From the NCBI RefSeq assembly GCF_030814695.1, contig NZ_JAUSVL010000001.1, positions 3,942,227 to 4,006,226 on the forward strand: a stretch of 64,000 nt of DNA. The letters run 5' to 3'. The DNA comes from Oligosphaera ethanolica. Its GTDB lineage: Bacteria > Verrucomicrobiota > Lentisphaeria > Oligosphaerales > Oligosphaeraceae. The translations under genes and the position numbers were made by a program. A model generated the notes under the pieces. The model was given only the letters and a program-made list of their open reading frames with translations, searched no databases and had not been told where the DNA came from. Positions 1 through 7,200 of this stretch are shown piece by piece (positions within the stretch are counted from its first letter, which is position 1; each line of letters starts with the position of its first letter).

Positions 1-1199
1 CGGTCGTCGTCCAGGTAGCAGCCACCGCCTTTGATGAGGCGGCGGGCATCGCTGTTGGAGGCGCAGAGACCGGCTTTGACGAGGAGAGCGAGAATGCCCA
101 GGCCGGCGGTGAGGTCGGCAGCGCTGATTTCGACGGTCGGGATGTCTTCGCTGGCGCTGGTGCAGTCGGCTTCGCGGATGCGGCTGCTGGTTTCGATTTG
201 GCCGTCGGGATCGGCAAAGCCGAATTCGCGGGCGGCGGCGAGGAAGGCCTTGATGGCCTCGTCGTGGCCGTGGGCGAGGGCGGTGGCTTCGTAGCCGAGG
301 ATTTCCTTGGCGCGGTTGATGGCCGGGGCGCTGAGGCTGCCCAGGCGGCGCACTTCGTCCATCGGCAGAGTGGTGAAGAACCCTAGGAGTTTGGTGACGT
401 CGGCGTCGTCCACATTGCGCCAGAACTGGTAGTAGTCGAAGACGCTGGTGCGGGCGGTGTCGAGCCACACGGCGCCGCCGGCGGTCTTGCCAAATTTGGT
501 CCCGTCGCTTTTGAGAAGGAGCGGGAAAGTGGCGCCGAAGACTTCCTGGCCGAGCAGGCGGCGGGTGAGTTCGACGCCGGCCACGATGTTGCCCCATTGG
601 TCCTGGCCGCCGAACTGGAATTGGCACTGGCGTTCTTTGCACAAGTAATAAAAATCGAAGGACTGCAGCAGCGGATAGCTGAATTCCAGGAAGGAGATGC
701 CGGTTTCCAGGCGCATGCGTACGGACTCGGCGCTGAGCATGCGTGGCACGCTGAAGAGACTGCCGATGTCGCGCAGAAAGTCGATGAGCCGCAGATCGCG
801 CAGCCAGTCGGCATTATTGACCATGGTGGCTTTGCCGGGGGCGAAATCCAGGAAGCGCCCGAGTTGGCCCTGGATGGCGCGGGCATTGTCGTCGATGATG
901 TCGACGCTCATGATGGGTCGCGCTTCGGTCTTGCCGGATGGGTCGCCGATCATGGCGGTGCCGCCGCCGACGAGGGCGATGGGCTTGTGCCCGCAGTGTT
1001 GGAGCCAGCGCATGGCCATGACTGGCAGGAGATGGCCCACGTGCAGGCTGTTGCCAGTGGGGTCGAAGCCGACATAGAAAGTCGCCGGGCCCCCGCTGAG
1101 GCGCTGGCGCATGCCCTCTTCATTGGTGTTCTGGTAGAGGAAGCCCCGGTCGCGAAGGATGTCCAGGGCGTTGACGGCTGGCGTGGAGGGTGTTGTCAT
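1..1199 (-). CDS. tyrS: Tyrosyl-tRNA synthetase (C-terminus cut by window edge)
   Basis: Charges tRNA-Tyr with tyrosine in the cytoplasm. Translation of the minus strand from the ATG at 1199 gives a class I synthetase: the HIGH-type motif reads HVGH within FDPTGNSLHVGHLLP (about residues 48-62), followed by a GGGTAMIGDPSGK segment, FQFGGQDQWGN, and a KMSKS-type loop KFGKT. The last visible part (AGLCASNSDARRLIKGGG) is the S4 RNA-binding domain, so only a few dozen C-terminal residues lie beyond base 1. About 399 codons are visible against a usual 400-430. It lies 106 bp downstream of rplU on the same strand, with a terminator between them, so it is probably transcribed separately. Function is certain from the motifs; only the end is missing. 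Confidence 0.95.
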   Translation of the reverse strand, partial: MTTPSTPAVNALDILRDRGFLYQNTNEEGMRQRLSGGPATFYVGFDPTGNSLHVGHLLPVMAMRWLQHCGHKPIALVGGGTAMIGDPSGKTEARPIMSVDIIDDNARAIQGQLGRFLDFAPGKATMVNNADWLRDLRLIDFLRDIGSLFSVPRMLSAESVRMRLETGISFLEFSYPLLQSFDFYYLCKERQCQFQFGGQDQWGNIVAGVELTRRLLGQEVFGATFPLLLKSDGTKFGKTAGGAVWLDTARTSVFDYYQFWRNVDDADVTKLLGFFTTLPMDEVRRLGSLSAPAINRAKEILGYEATALAHGHDEAIKAFLAAAREFGFADPDGQIETSSRIREADCTSASEDIPTVEISAADLTAGLGILALLVKAGLCASNSDARRLIKGGGCYLDDD

Positions 1200-1231
1200 G
1201 GCGTGTGTGGGAAGATGGCTGGCTGAACACT

Positions 1232-1277
1232 AAAAAAATTGCGCGAGAACCGCCGGTGTTGATCGGCTGTCTCGCGC
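1232..1277 (-). terminator. Rho-independent terminator after rplU
   Basis: On the minus strand GCGCGAGA (1270-1277) pairs with TCTCGCGC (1241-1248), with GCCG/CGGC pairing possible inside the loop. The stem is followed directly by AATTTTTTTA. It sits between the end of rplU and the start of tyrS. Confidence 0.75.
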
Positions 1278-1305
1278 ACATCGCCAAAAAAGGTCAGAGC
1301 AGAGG

Positions 1306-1623
1306 TCAGGAGAGTTTGATGTCGGTCACGACGACTTTGGTCAATTCCTGGCGATGGCCTTTTTTGTTGCGGTAGCGCTTGCGGCGCTTCATCTTAAAGA
1401 CGATGAGCTTGGGGCCACGGAGGTGTTCTTTGACCTGGAGGCTGACCACGGCGCCGGCGACGGTGGGCGTGCCAACAGTGATCTTGCTGTCGTCGCTGAG
1501 CAGCAGAACGCTGTCCTGCAGGGTGATGGTCTCACCGGCTTCGGCGGCAATACGGTCGAGTTCCAAGGTGGTGCCAGTCTCGACTTTATACTGCTTGCCA
1601 CTGGTTTTAATTATCGCGTACAT
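1306..1623 (-). CDS. rplU: 50S ribosomal protein L21
   Basis: Structural protein of the large ribosomal subunit that binds 23S rRNA. The 105-residue product starts MYAIIKTSGKQYKV, the L21 N-terminal signature, and carries the basic C-terminal stretch KMKRRKRYRNKKGHRQ that contacts rRNA. The length is normal for the family. A GGGAG-type ribosome binding site lies just upstream of the ATG at 1623. rpmA (L27), the usual downstream partner, is absent: a terminator and then tyrS follow. rpmA must therefore lie elsewhere in this genome. Confidence 0.97.
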   Translation of the reverse strand: MYAIIKTSGKQYKVETGTTLELDRIAAEAGETITLQDSVLLLSDDSKITVGTPTVAGAVVSLQVKEHLRGPKLIVFKMKRRKRYRNKKGHRQELTKVVVTDIKLS

Positions 1624-1728
1624 GATTCACTTTTCTCCCTGATCTCTGGGCATACACTCAGCCCGCCGCCCTATCACCAGGAAATACAAAAGACGGCTTG
1701 GCCTGACATTCTGAACATGAAGTGCACT

Positions 1729-1756
1729 AATTTACTGTCACTCGTCATATCTTCAA
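1729..1756 (-). promoter_or_regulatory. Candidate sigma-70 promoter for rplU
   Basis: Minus strand TTGAAG (1751-1756), a 16-bp spacer, then TAAATT (1729-1734), about 105 bp upstream of the rplU start. Found by eye; no transcript data. Confidence 0.35.
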
Positions 1757-1802
1757 CTCTTCGGCGAAGATTATGTTGTTTTTGGGGGAGGGGTGGAGAG
1801 GA

Positions 1803-1913
1803 ATGGGACGTATGGGACGTATGGGGATGGGACGTATGGGACGTATGGGACGTATGGGACGTATGGGTATGGGACGTATGGGACGTATGGGACGTATGGG
1901 ACGTATGGGACGG
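1803..1913. repeat. 9-bp tandem repeat (ATGGGACGT)n
   Basis: Two copies of ATGGGACGT, then ATGGGG, four copies of the 9-mer, ATGGGT, four more copies and a final degenerate copy. The array therefore has ten perfect units broken twice by 6-bp units. It is the main content of the 326-bp gap between the beta-helix gene and rplU. It can be read as repetitive peptides in several frames, but none has a credible start or protein character, so I treat it as non-coding. Confidence 0.9.
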
Positions 1914-1927
1914 TCGGAGCCGGCTGA

Positions 1928-1949
1928 GGGCGGACACATAGGTCCGCCC
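1928..1949. repeat. Short palindromic element, copy 1 (GGGCGGAC/GTCCGCCC)
   Basis: GGGCGGAC (1928-1935), loop ACATAG, GTCCGCCC (1942-1949), directly after the stop codon of the beta-helix gene. The same stem and nearly the same loop recur at 52361-52384 in the other orientation. This is therefore a dispersed palindromic repeat that may also act as a hairpin at the gene's 3' end; no T-run follows it here. Confidence 0.6.
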
Positions 1950-4364
1950 CTACTCACTTTTTTGTTGGCGTTGCCAGTCGAAGATGGATGGGATGGCGGG
2001 TTGTGGGCGTGTGGCGAGGTGCTGGTCGCTAAGTGGGAAGAAGGCGTTGTTGCGGGCGTTGAGGATTCGCGTGCTGTTGGGGTCGAGGGTGATGCCGCCG
2101 CCGAAGACGCGGTTGTCGAAGAAGTCGATGCCCAGGCAGTCCGGTGTAGCCAGGTGGATGGCTGGCGAGCGGTCGTCTTTGAGGACGAAGACATTACCGG
2201 CGATGATGTGGTCGAAGCTCAGGTTGCGGGTGGTGAAGCCGGGGCCTTTGTCCACGGTGAAGCGGTTGTGGAGTACCAGCCAGTTTTCGTTCATACCGCC
2301 GAGCCAGAAGCCGGCCTTGGGCGAGAACACATCGCAGTTGTAGACGACATTGCGGGGGCCGTTGGGGCCGTGCGCCTCGTCTTCGGGTGGGGATGCCCAC
2401 ATACCGTAGCCATAGGCGCCGTTGCTGTTGCTGGAGTATACGACACAGTTTTCCATGAGGTTTTCGTTGGTCCAGCCGGAGTGCCACTGGGCGTCGCTGT
2501 CATGGAAGATGCCATTGCGGATGACGCAGCCGCTGGCGGACCACTGGAACAGCGGTGCGTGCCGGAAAGCGAAGGTCTCGATGCCGTCGATGAGGCAGTC
2601 CCAGCTGTGTTCCCAGCCGGCGTAGGCCGTGCCGCCGCCGCCTTTGAACCACGCGTCGCGAAAAACCACATTGCGCTGTTCGCAGAATTTTGCCTGCGAG
2701 CCATAGACGGGAAAGCGGCCGCATTTAATGACTTCGACGTCTTTGGCCCAGCAGTTCCAGGCGTTGTTGAAGAGCACGGCGCTGATCCAGAGGTTTTCGG
2801 TCTGCTCGATGGTGAGGGCCTCGACGCCGCCGCGCAGGATGGGGTGGTATTTGCGGATGTAGCTGCCGTCGATGATGGGGAATTCGATGCGCAGAGGTTG
2901 TTCCAGGTGAACGGTGTTGCCTGCCACGGCCTTGATGCGCAGGGCGTTTTTGCGGTAGCTGCCCCAGCGGCAGGCGTTTTGGGTGAGGGTCTTCCAGCGT
3001 TCGGTGGCTGGCCCTTCGATGATGATGTAATCGCCGGCGGCGAAACCGCTGCCGTCGTTGACGGTGATACTGGTGTCGCCGCGTTTGCCATCGGCGCTGA
3101 GTTCGCTGCGCGTGTTGGTGAAGCCGGCGCCCTGGAAGAGAATAGCCGCGCGAATGTTCGGTGGTGGCGTTTCGCCTTCTTGCGGATTCAGGACGATTGG
3201 CAGGCTGCAGCGCCGGGTGGTGCCGTCTCTGTAGGTGGCGGTGCCTTCGAGTGTTAGCGGTCCGCCAGCCGGGAAGTGCTTGAGGATGGACCCGCCGCCG
3301 ACGCCGGTGGCGAAACTGTTGCCGGAGTGGGTGCTGACGGCCCAGCGGGCGAGAGATTTATCGCCGGCGCGGATGGTCATTGTTTCCAGACCTGTAGGTA
3401 AGGCATGCATTTCCACGCGGGACTGCGGGCCGACTTGGGCGTTTGCGGTTGGCGAGTAGAATTGGATGCCGTCCTTGCCGATGCCATAGCGGAAAATGAT
3501 CTTGGTTTTGCCCATACCCTGGCCACGAATGACCACGCCATCGCGACTGATGGTAACCGGGCGGTCAAAATGGTAGGTGCCGGCGTCCAAGATGATTGCC
3601 CCGCCGTCGGCGGGCAGGGCGGCGCTGGCGGCGGCAAGCGCCACGCTGTCATCGCGGTCGTCGTCGGCTTTGGCGCCGAAATCGCTCAGCCTGGCGGCAG
3701 CGGGGATGTCGGGTATACCGCCTTCGACGCCGCAGCGGCGCCAGTCGGGGTAGACGATACCGTCGGGTCCGACGACGTCGGCGGCGGTGAGGCGATGGGT
3801 TTCCAGAGGATTGATTTTGTACTGGGGCGGCCATGGCGGCGTGGTGACGTAGGGCAGGCGTTCCAGGGACAGATCGTCGATATAGACGCTGACGCGGGCG
3901 TGGCTGTAGCTGTGGAAGTAGAGCTGGACGGCGCGGGTGGTTTCGTCCAGGAAGACGGTCGTGGTGAACGGCAGCCACTGTTTGGTGTCGCCGCTGAGGC
4001 CGCGGATGTGTTCTTCGCCGGGGAGGCGTTGGCCGTCCTGGTCGAGTTGTCGGAGGTACACGCCGAGGCCGCTGCCGGAGACGGGATAATGCCAGCCGTT
4101 GATGGCGAGCTTGGCCGGGCCGTCGCAGGGAATCATCGGTCCCATCGCCCAGTTGCCGTTGGCAGTATGGTCATCAACGACTTTCAGCGAGCGCTTGCCG
4201 CTACGGGCTTGTTCGTCGCTGATGGTTGACATGCCGCCGTCGTTTTCGTCGATGGTCCAGTGTTCCAGGCCCTGTTCAAAACCGGCATTCGGGAAGTCCA
4301 GTACCTGGGCGGCGATAGCCAGCGGCAGCATGGCGGCGAGGAGGAGGCAGTAGAGTTTAGGCAT
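1950..4364 (-). CDS. Secreted right-handed beta-helix (pectate lyase-like) protein
   Basis: Predicted exported polysaccharide-active protein of 804 residues; substrate unknown. The start at 4364 gives a signal peptide (MPKLYCLLLAAMLPLAIAAQ) with AAGGA upstream; longer readings add a non-secretory leader. Residues about 25-180 form a galactose-binding-like beta-sandwich (NAGFEQGLEHW start, SVYIDDLSL end). From about residue 250 a pectate_lyase_3-type beta-helix begins with the typical ARLSDFGAKADDDRDDS, then GGAIILDAGTYHF, and repetitive Asn-rich coils continue to the C-terminus. The ATG overlaps the end of the upstream methyltransferase gene by 8 bp, so the two may be co-transcribed. It may be a lyase or a glycoside hydrolase of the GH28/GH55 type; I cannot choose a catalytic residue from sequence alone. 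Confidence 0.8.
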   Translation of the reverse strand: MPKLYCLLLAAMLPLAIAAQVLDFPNAGFEQGLEHWTIDENDGGMSTISDEQARSGKRSLKVVDDHTANGNWAMGPMIPCDGPAKLAINGWHYPVSGSGLGVYLRQLDQDGQRLPGEEHIRGLSGDTKQWLPFTTTVFLDETTRAVQLYFHSYSHARVSVYIDDLSLERLPYVTTPPWPPQYKINPLETHRLTAADVVGPDGIVYPDWRRCGVEGGIPDIPAAARLSDFGAKADDDRDDSVALAAASAALPADGGAIILDAGTYHFDRPVTISRDGVVIRGQGMGKTKIIFRYGIGKDGIQFYSPTANAQVGPQSRVEMHALPTGLETMTIRAGDKSLARWAVSTHSGNSFATGVGGGSILKHFPAGGPLTLEGTATYRDGTTRRCSLPIVLNPQEGETPPPNIRAAILFQGAGFTNTRSELSADGKRGDTSITVNDGSGFAAGDYIIIEGPATERWKTLTQNACRWGSYRKNALRIKAVAGNTVHLEQPLRIEFPIIDGSYIRKYHPILRGGVEALTIEQTENLWISAVLFNNAWNCWAKDVEVIKCGRFPVYGSQAKFCEQRNVVFRDAWFKGGGGTAYAGWEHSWDCLIDGIETFAFRHAPLFQWSASGCVIRNGIFHDSDAQWHSGWTNENLMENCVVYSSNSNGAYGYGMWASPPEDEAHGPNGPRNVVYNCDVFSPKAGFWLGGMNENWLVLHNRFTVDKGPGFTTRNLSFDHIIAGNVFVLKDDRSPAIHLATPDCLGIDFFDNRVFGGGITLDPNSTRILNARNNAFFPLSDQHLATRPQPAIPSIFDWQRQQKSE

Positions 4365-5343
4365 GATCAAATAAGCTTCCTTGTTTGAGAGCGGCTGCCT
4401 TGGCTGCTTCCAGTTGGGCGTTGCCGCTGTTGCGTTCCCAGAAGACGCCGTCGGTGTAGCCTTGGATGCGCTTGTCGTTGCGGGCTTGGTCGAGTCGTTT
4501 GAGGGCCCAGCAGCAGTATTCGTCATTGAGTTCGATGCCGCAGAAGTGGCGGCCGAGTTTGCGGGCGACGACGGCGGTGGTGCCGCTGCCGAGGAATGGA
4601 TCGAAGACCATATCGCCGGGATTGGAACTGGCCAAGATCAGTTTCGCCAGCAGTTTCTCGGGCTTCTGCGTGGGGTGGTCGGTATTTTCGGGCATGGACC
4701 AGTAGGGCACGGTGAGGTCGTCCCAGAAATTGCTGGGGTGGGTGAGGCGGAAGCGGCCGTCGCTCTGTTCCTGCCAGTCCTTGGGCTTGCCGTTTTCGCG
4801 GTAGGGGGCGATGACCTGGCGCTTGACCTTGACGGCGTCGAGGTTGAAGACGTAGTCATCGCTGAGGGTTGCGTACCAGATGTCCTCGCAGGCATTTTTC
4901 CAGTTGGTGAGGGCGCCGCGGCCTTTTTCGCGCTGCCAGGTGATGCGGTTGCGCAGGGTGAGGTAGCGGCTCATGACGGTCGATTGCGCCGCGGCGCAGC
5001 GCCAGTCGCCGCAGAGGTACACGGTTGCCTGCGGCTTCAGCATGGGGAGAAGTCGCGGGAACCAGCTTTCCAAGTAGGCGAGATAACTGCCTTCGTCGCG
5101 CTTGTTGAAGCGCATGCCGGCGAAGTCCTTGTCGAGATTGTAGGGCGGGTCGATAATCAGCAGATCGACCCAGCGCCGGGGAAAACGGTCGAGGACTTGG
5201 CTGGTATCCCCGCAGAAAATGCGATCGCGGGCCTGATCGGTGGTCAGCGGTTCGTTGGCGGTGGCCAGTTGGGCGCGGTAGTGTTCGCGTTCGGCATCGG
5301 CAAGAACCAAGGTTTTATTGAGGCGAGAGCGTTCAGATGACAT
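4357..5343 (-). CDS. DNA methyltransferase (N6-adenine/N4-cytosine), orphan
   Basis: Transfers a methyl group from SAM to an exocyclic amine of DNA. The catalytic motif DPPYNLDKDF comes before the SAM-binding motif FDPFLGSGTTAVVARKLGR near the C-terminus, which is the beta-class order. The segment WSMPENTDHPTQKPEKLLAKLI is typical of the family. I start at the ATG at 5343 (MSSERSRLNK, 328 residues); a GTG at 5391 would add 16 residues and overlap the upstream pyrK-like gene, and neither start has a clear ribosome binding site. No restriction endonuclease gene is nearby, so it is an orphan (possibly regulatory) enzyme or one half of a dispersed system. Confidence 0.88.
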   Translation of the reverse strand: MSSERSRLNKTLVLADAEREHYRAQLATANEPLTTDQARDRIFCGDTSQVLDRFPRRWVDLLIIDPPYNLDKDFAGMRFNKRDEGSYLAYLESWFPRLLPMLKPQATVYLCGDWRCAAAQSTVMSRYLTLRNRITWQREKGRGALTNWKNACEDIWYATLSDDYVFNLDAVKVKRQVIAPYRENGKPKDWQEQSDGRFRLTHPSNFWDDLTVPYWSMPENTDHPTQKPEKLLAKLILASSNPGDMVFDPFLGSGTTAVVARKLGRHFCGIELNDEYCCWALKRLDQARNDKRIQGYTDGVFWERNSGNAQLEAAKAAALKQGSLFDHA

Positions 5344-5381
5344 GATGGGTGGGACAGTTGGGTTGCAGTTGCGGGGCGAGT

Positions 5382-6173
5382 TCAGTCCCACCAGATGTCA
5401 TTGGCCTTGAAGACCGGTCCGTCTGAGCAGGCGCGGGCGTAGGCCCATTTTTCGGGCGTGTTGGCTTTGCGCTTGATGACGCAGGCGAAGCAGGCGCCCA
5501 TACCGCAGCACATGACGCGGTCGAGACTGATTTCAGCGTTGAGTTTGCGGCTTTCGGCGATCATGCCGACGGCTTTGAGCATAGGCGTTGGGCCGCAGGC
5601 GGCGATCCAGCTGTTGGGGGCTTCGTAGAGGACGCGTTCGAGCAGTTCGGTGACCAGGCCTTTGGCACCGGCGCTGCCGTCGTCGGTCGCCACCAGCACC
5701 TGGCAGCCCAGGGACTCGTAGGCGTCCTGCAGAAGAATATCACCGGCCGAGCGACCGCCGAGGAGGACGGTGGGTAGCACTCGTGCGCGTTTGGCAAGCA
5801 AAAAGGTCGCCGCGCAGCCATAGCCGCCAGCGGCGATGACGGACGGGATGTCGCCGGGCAGTGGCGAAAAGCCACGCCCCAATGGGCCGAGGATGTCCAG
5901 CTTGGTGCCGGGCTTCAGCACCGAGATATGTTCGGTGCCTTTGCCGACGACTTTGTAGATGATGCTCAGCCGGCCATCAGTTGGGTTGACGTCGTAGATG
6001 CTGAACGGGCGGCGCAGGACGTGATCGGGCATGGCCGGCAGCTGCACATGGATGAACTGTCCAGGCTGGGCGGCACGGGCTATGGCCGGTGCTGTAATAT
6101 CCAGCTGATAGTAGTCGCCGTGCAGCTGTTGGTTGTGGAGAATGGGCGCGGAAATCTGGTATTGTTCTAGCAT
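5382..6173 (-). CDS. pyrK: Dihydroorotate dehydrogenase electron-transfer subunit-like flavoprotein
   Basis: FAD and 2Fe-2S protein that passes electrons between PyrD and NAD in pyrimidine synthesis. The 263-residue product has the FAD-binding RPFSIY (55-60), an NAD-binding GGYGCAATFLLAK segment (116-128), and a C-terminal cluster with Cys223, Cys228, Cys231 and Cys249 in the pattern CGMGACFAC...ACSDGPVF, as in PyrK. The start at 6173 follows a strong AGGAGG; the reading frame stays open upstream but the extension is not protein-like. pyrD is not adjacent, so a related ferredoxin-NADP reductase-type role cannot be excluded. Confidence 0.85.
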   Translation of the reverse strand: MLEQYQISAPILHNQQLHGDYYQLDITAPAIARAAQPGQFIHVQLPAMPDHVLRRPFSIYDVNPTDGRLSIIYKVVGKGTEHISVLKPGTKLDILGPLGRGFSPLPGDIPSVIAAGGYGCAATFLLAKRARVLPTVLLGGRSAGDILLQDAYESLGCQVLVATDDGSAGAKGLVTELLERVLYEAPNSWIAACGPTPMLKAVGMIAESRKLNAEISLDRVMCCGMGACFACVIKRKANTPEKWAYARACSDGPVFKANDIWWD

Positions 6174-6355
6174 GGTCGTGCCCTCCTGGTGACAACGGGC
6201 TGTGGGCGAGTAAGCAGAGATCGGTACAAGGGCCGCCGCGAGGCGGCGCAACGGCCTTTGGACACGGCGGTAAGCCTGAGAGTTCAATGACTTGGTGCAG
6301 ACGCACAAAAACTCTATGCAATGTCACCTTGCGGCAAGGATATACCATACAGCCA

Positions 6356-7135
6356 TTAGCTGTAAAAGTCAGCCCAGGATAGCGCGTCTTCACAGACGCC
6401 GGACAAATTACTGCGGCTGTCGGTTTCGGGACAAAAGACCACCAGGCCCTTGAAGTCGCGACTCTTGAGCTCCTCCGCCCAGGCGATCTGCTCGTCGTCA
6501 AACAAGGTTTCCCCAAGCAACGGGTTGTAGTGGAAGCAGACCACGTGGAGATGCTCGAAGCAGCTGTTGAGGAGTGGCTTGAGCTCGCCTTGGCCGTGAA
6601 AGTCGTCGGGATAGAAATTCATAGCGAGGCCGATGCGCGGGGATTTGGCCTGCCGGCAGATAGCTAGCGCGAAGTCCCATTCGTGGGACTGCGGGTAGGG
6701 GCGGGGTTGGCTGACCTGGATGGCCAGCTGGTAGGGCGTGTCCAGCGGCGCGGCCAGTAGTGGTTGCAGTAAGCGGGCATGGCGTTCGATATGCTGCGCT
6801 GACTGTTCCGGAGCGATGCGGTCCAGGCGCAGCTGCAGGCTGAAGACCTGCGTGTCGGTTGCGGCGGCGCTGATCATGACGCCGAAGAGATTGCGGCGGA
6901 GAACGAGGAGATTATCCTCAGTGGCGCTTTCACTGAGGAAGGCCGCGGTGTCACCGGGGAGGATGTCGCGGGCATGGAGGCAGCGGATGCCGTGCTTGTT
7001 GAGCTGGGCTGGGAAATCCGGCGAGGCGAAAAGCCCGGCGTCGCATTCGACGGCGCAGAGGCGCCTGGTGGCGGCGACGGGCTCCAGCCAGTCCTGCCAG
7101 GTGTGGTCATTGATGCGAATGGCGCAATTGATCAT
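6356..7135 (-). CDS. Conserved hypothetical protein, possible TIM-barrel epimerase fold
   Basis: A 259-residue soluble protein with no signal peptide. The regular alternation of hydrophobic strands and helices (RLCAVECDAGLF, RCLHARDI, YQLAIQVSQPRPYP, RIGLAMNFYPDDFHG, HLHVVCFHYNP, GLVVFCPETD) and conserved-looking Glu, His and Asp at strand ends resemble the sugar isomerase/xylose isomerase-like TIM barrel. I cannot name a specific family. It lies between a heparinase-type lyase and the pyrK-like gene on the same strand. The 182-bp gap downstream holds a small GNRA-capped hairpin (about 6231-6250). A role in sugar metabolism is only a guess from fold and neighbours. Confidence 0.6.
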   Translation of the reverse strand: MINCAIRINDHTWQDWLEPVAATRRLCAVECDAGLFASPDFPAQLNKHGIRCLHARDILPGDTAAFLSESATEDNLLVLRRNLFGVMISAAATDTQVFSLQLRLDRIAPEQSAQHIERHARLLQPLLAAPLDTPYQLAIQVSQPRPYPQSHEWDFALAICRQAKSPRIGLAMNFYPDDFHGQGELKPLLNSCFEHLHVVCFHYNPLLGETLFDDEQIAWAEELKSRDFKGLVVFCPETDSRSNLSGVCEDALSWADFYS

Positions 7136-7200
7136 CGGCGTGCTTGCGGTTGTGGCGTTACCGGCAGGTTATGGCGGCAACGCCTGCTGTCAAGGTGATA

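Noticed and set aside
1773..3257. 494-codon open frame on the plus strand
   Set aside because: Lies antisense to the beta-helix gene; its start is the 9-bp repeat array read as Gly-Arg-Met, and the rest is the mirror of a GC-rich coding frame.
6174..6355. Possible tRNA or small structured RNA
   Set aside because: A GNRA-capped stem is present, but no cloverleaf, anticodon arm or CCA could be built, and no known RNA family is evident.
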